Assembly: GCF_018139145.2 (NCBI RefSeq)
Contig: NC_059475.1
Location: 15,690,937-15,754,936 of the forward strand
Length of the DNA: 64,000 nt
Origin: Gymnogyps californianus
Lineage: Eukaryota > Chordata > Aves > Accipitriformes > Cathartidae
Reading direction: 5' to 3'
Positions 62,689-64,000 of the stretch are shown here, one piece after another. Made by a program: the position numbers and the translations under genes. How positions within the stretch are numbered: position 1 is the first letter of the stretch; every line of letters begins with the position of its first letter. The notes under the pieces were generated by a model. That model had not been told where the DNA came from, did not search any database, and was given only the letters and a program-made list of their open reading frames with translations.

Positions 62689-64000
62689 GTAAGAGGTTTA
62701 GTTTAATTTACTGAACAAATTAAGTGACTGTTACCTTCTGCTGAGGGCAAGTTTGTCTTATGCTAGGGTGAAGTCTTATACCTCAAGCAATTTGGATGAA
62801 TCTGAAGGGTATAGAGGAGAAAATATTTATGTTATTGTTTGTAAATTTACTGCAAAGTTTTAAATGGGGTTTAAAAGTTGAAAACAGTTTTGTTTAACTA
62901 CTCGTAAAATCATACAGCCAATAACCAGTAGTTATTCCTCAGGGAAGTATGGGTACTTAGAGGGCTGTCTGTAGCTATAACTTTGCTTACACACTGCGTA
63001 CTAGGAATAAATCCTCAGAGGTGTGTGTGGGAAAAACCTGCTTTCTCATGATCTCTGCAGATAAATGCCAGGCACCCCTTATCTTTGGAATGGTCGTAAA
63101 AGTGCCAAGCATCTTTAGAAGTTGCAAGATTCCCTTAAAACAAAAACCAAAATGCCCCCCAATCCTGCATATATTTCTGAGCAGTGTGCACCTAGAAAAA
63201 ACAAAACAGTAGCAGAGATGTGGATGCATCTCAATGGACATTTTGCTTAAATTGTGATTATATACATGTGTAACCTTATATTCTGACATTGTTAAACGCT
63301 TCATAATAAAGTACCCTCAAGCAGATCCTGCCTGGCACTGGGCTATGAAGGGTTGAACAGCACATAGAATTTGACTAATCCCAAAGATGATAATTTAACT
63401 GAAGAAAAGTGTTCTAGCTTGAGTCTGAACTTTTATCATGGTTTGTAAAATATATAAATATGTGTTATAGTTATTAAACCTTATTTCTTCTTTCTAGAAA
63501 GAGATCTTGAAAGATAATTTTCTGAAAATTTTTGGTAGCTTTTTTGTGCAAATCTTACCAAAACAGAAATAGCTGAAATAACCTTTTGCTTTAGAGCTTA
63601 GTATATAAAAAACACTTTGAAGCAATTTAACAAAAATATTGCATAATAATACTCATTTGAAGTAGACATTCTCTTTCAGTTTCAGAGGTAGTATAACAAT
63701 ATTCAGAATGTAGGATAAAAGATGGATTGTTAGTTACCAAGTATTCTCCTCTTTGCATTTGTCATGAAAAGTCATTTTACAGTGATCTCTTCTCAAGTGC
63801 TGCATATTTATATAGATTTTCATATAATTTTTTACTTTTTTTGGAGAGTCATACTGTTGGTTAACAAAGTTTTTCTACAGATTTTTGTTGCTCCTGAATC
63901 TATGTACAAATTTAGTTGTTAAATTGGGACAACTTGTTCTCAGTAATATTTTTTGGCAATTGCACTCTGTGCAATCCTGTTGTGACCTATTTCAGTTTGC
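62689..64000 (+). other. NUCB2: NUCB2 intron (runs off the window)
   Basis: AT-rich intron sequence runs to the right edge. I searched for an EF-hand exon (D-x-N-x-D-G-F-L-D pattern) and did not find one. Confidence 0.75.

Noticed and set aside
63496..63530. Possible next NUCB2 exon after TTTCTTCTTTCTAG
   Set aside because: The acceptor-like sequence is followed by a stop within a few codons, with no EF-hand residues.

Overview
The window looks like avian nuclear DNA. It is AT-rich with two sharp CpG islands, genes with large introns, a CR1-type LINE 3' end, and several long terminal repeats (LTRs) of the TGTCCTGGTTTCAGC...CCACGACA kind that are common in bird genomes. I saw no mammalian Alu or L1 sequence. 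The two genes found are neighbours in other vertebrates: PIK3C2A on the minus strand at the left and NUCB2 on the plus strand at the right, head to head.

Layout. (1) 1-18.3 kb is the 5' part of PIK3C2A, a class II PI3-kinase. One large first coding exon (5243-6417; ATG at 6331) is followed leftward by an intron that leaves the window. To its right an intron of about 12 kb leads to a candidate non-coding first exon in CpG island 1 (about 17.8-18.8 kb). (2) 18.8-41.9 kb is intergenic. It holds four solo LTRs (A 21.5, B 22.3, E 29.7 and D 39.9 kb), simple repeats and otherwise unremarkable AT-rich sequence. (3) 41.9-43.4 kb is CpG island 2, the likely NUCB2 promoter. It has two CCAAT boxes, a GC box, an RFX-like X-box and a GTACC-rich tandem repeat. 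(4) 43.4-54.28 kb is the 5' leader intron of NUCB2, with solo LTR C and an old LINE fragment. (5) 54283-62688 carries six coding exons of NUCB2. They encode the signal peptide, all of nesfatin-1, the dibasic processing site and the basic/coiled-coil middle region, and stop just before the first EF-hand. The last exons lie beyond the window.

The two genes share no obvious pathway. PIK3C2A acts in clathrin-coated and endosomal membrane traffic. NUCB2 is a secreted/Golgi calcium-binding protein and the precursor of nesfatin-1. I found no clearly new biological system. The most interesting observations are a short upstream ORF predicted in the spliced PIK3C2A leader, opposing splice donors and a tandem repeat in the NUCB2 CpG island, a promoter-bearing solo LTR upstream of NUCB2 in the same orientation, a 1.15-kb LTR carrying a degenerate minisatellite, and an unexplained membrane-protein-like open frame inside the long PIK3C2A intron.
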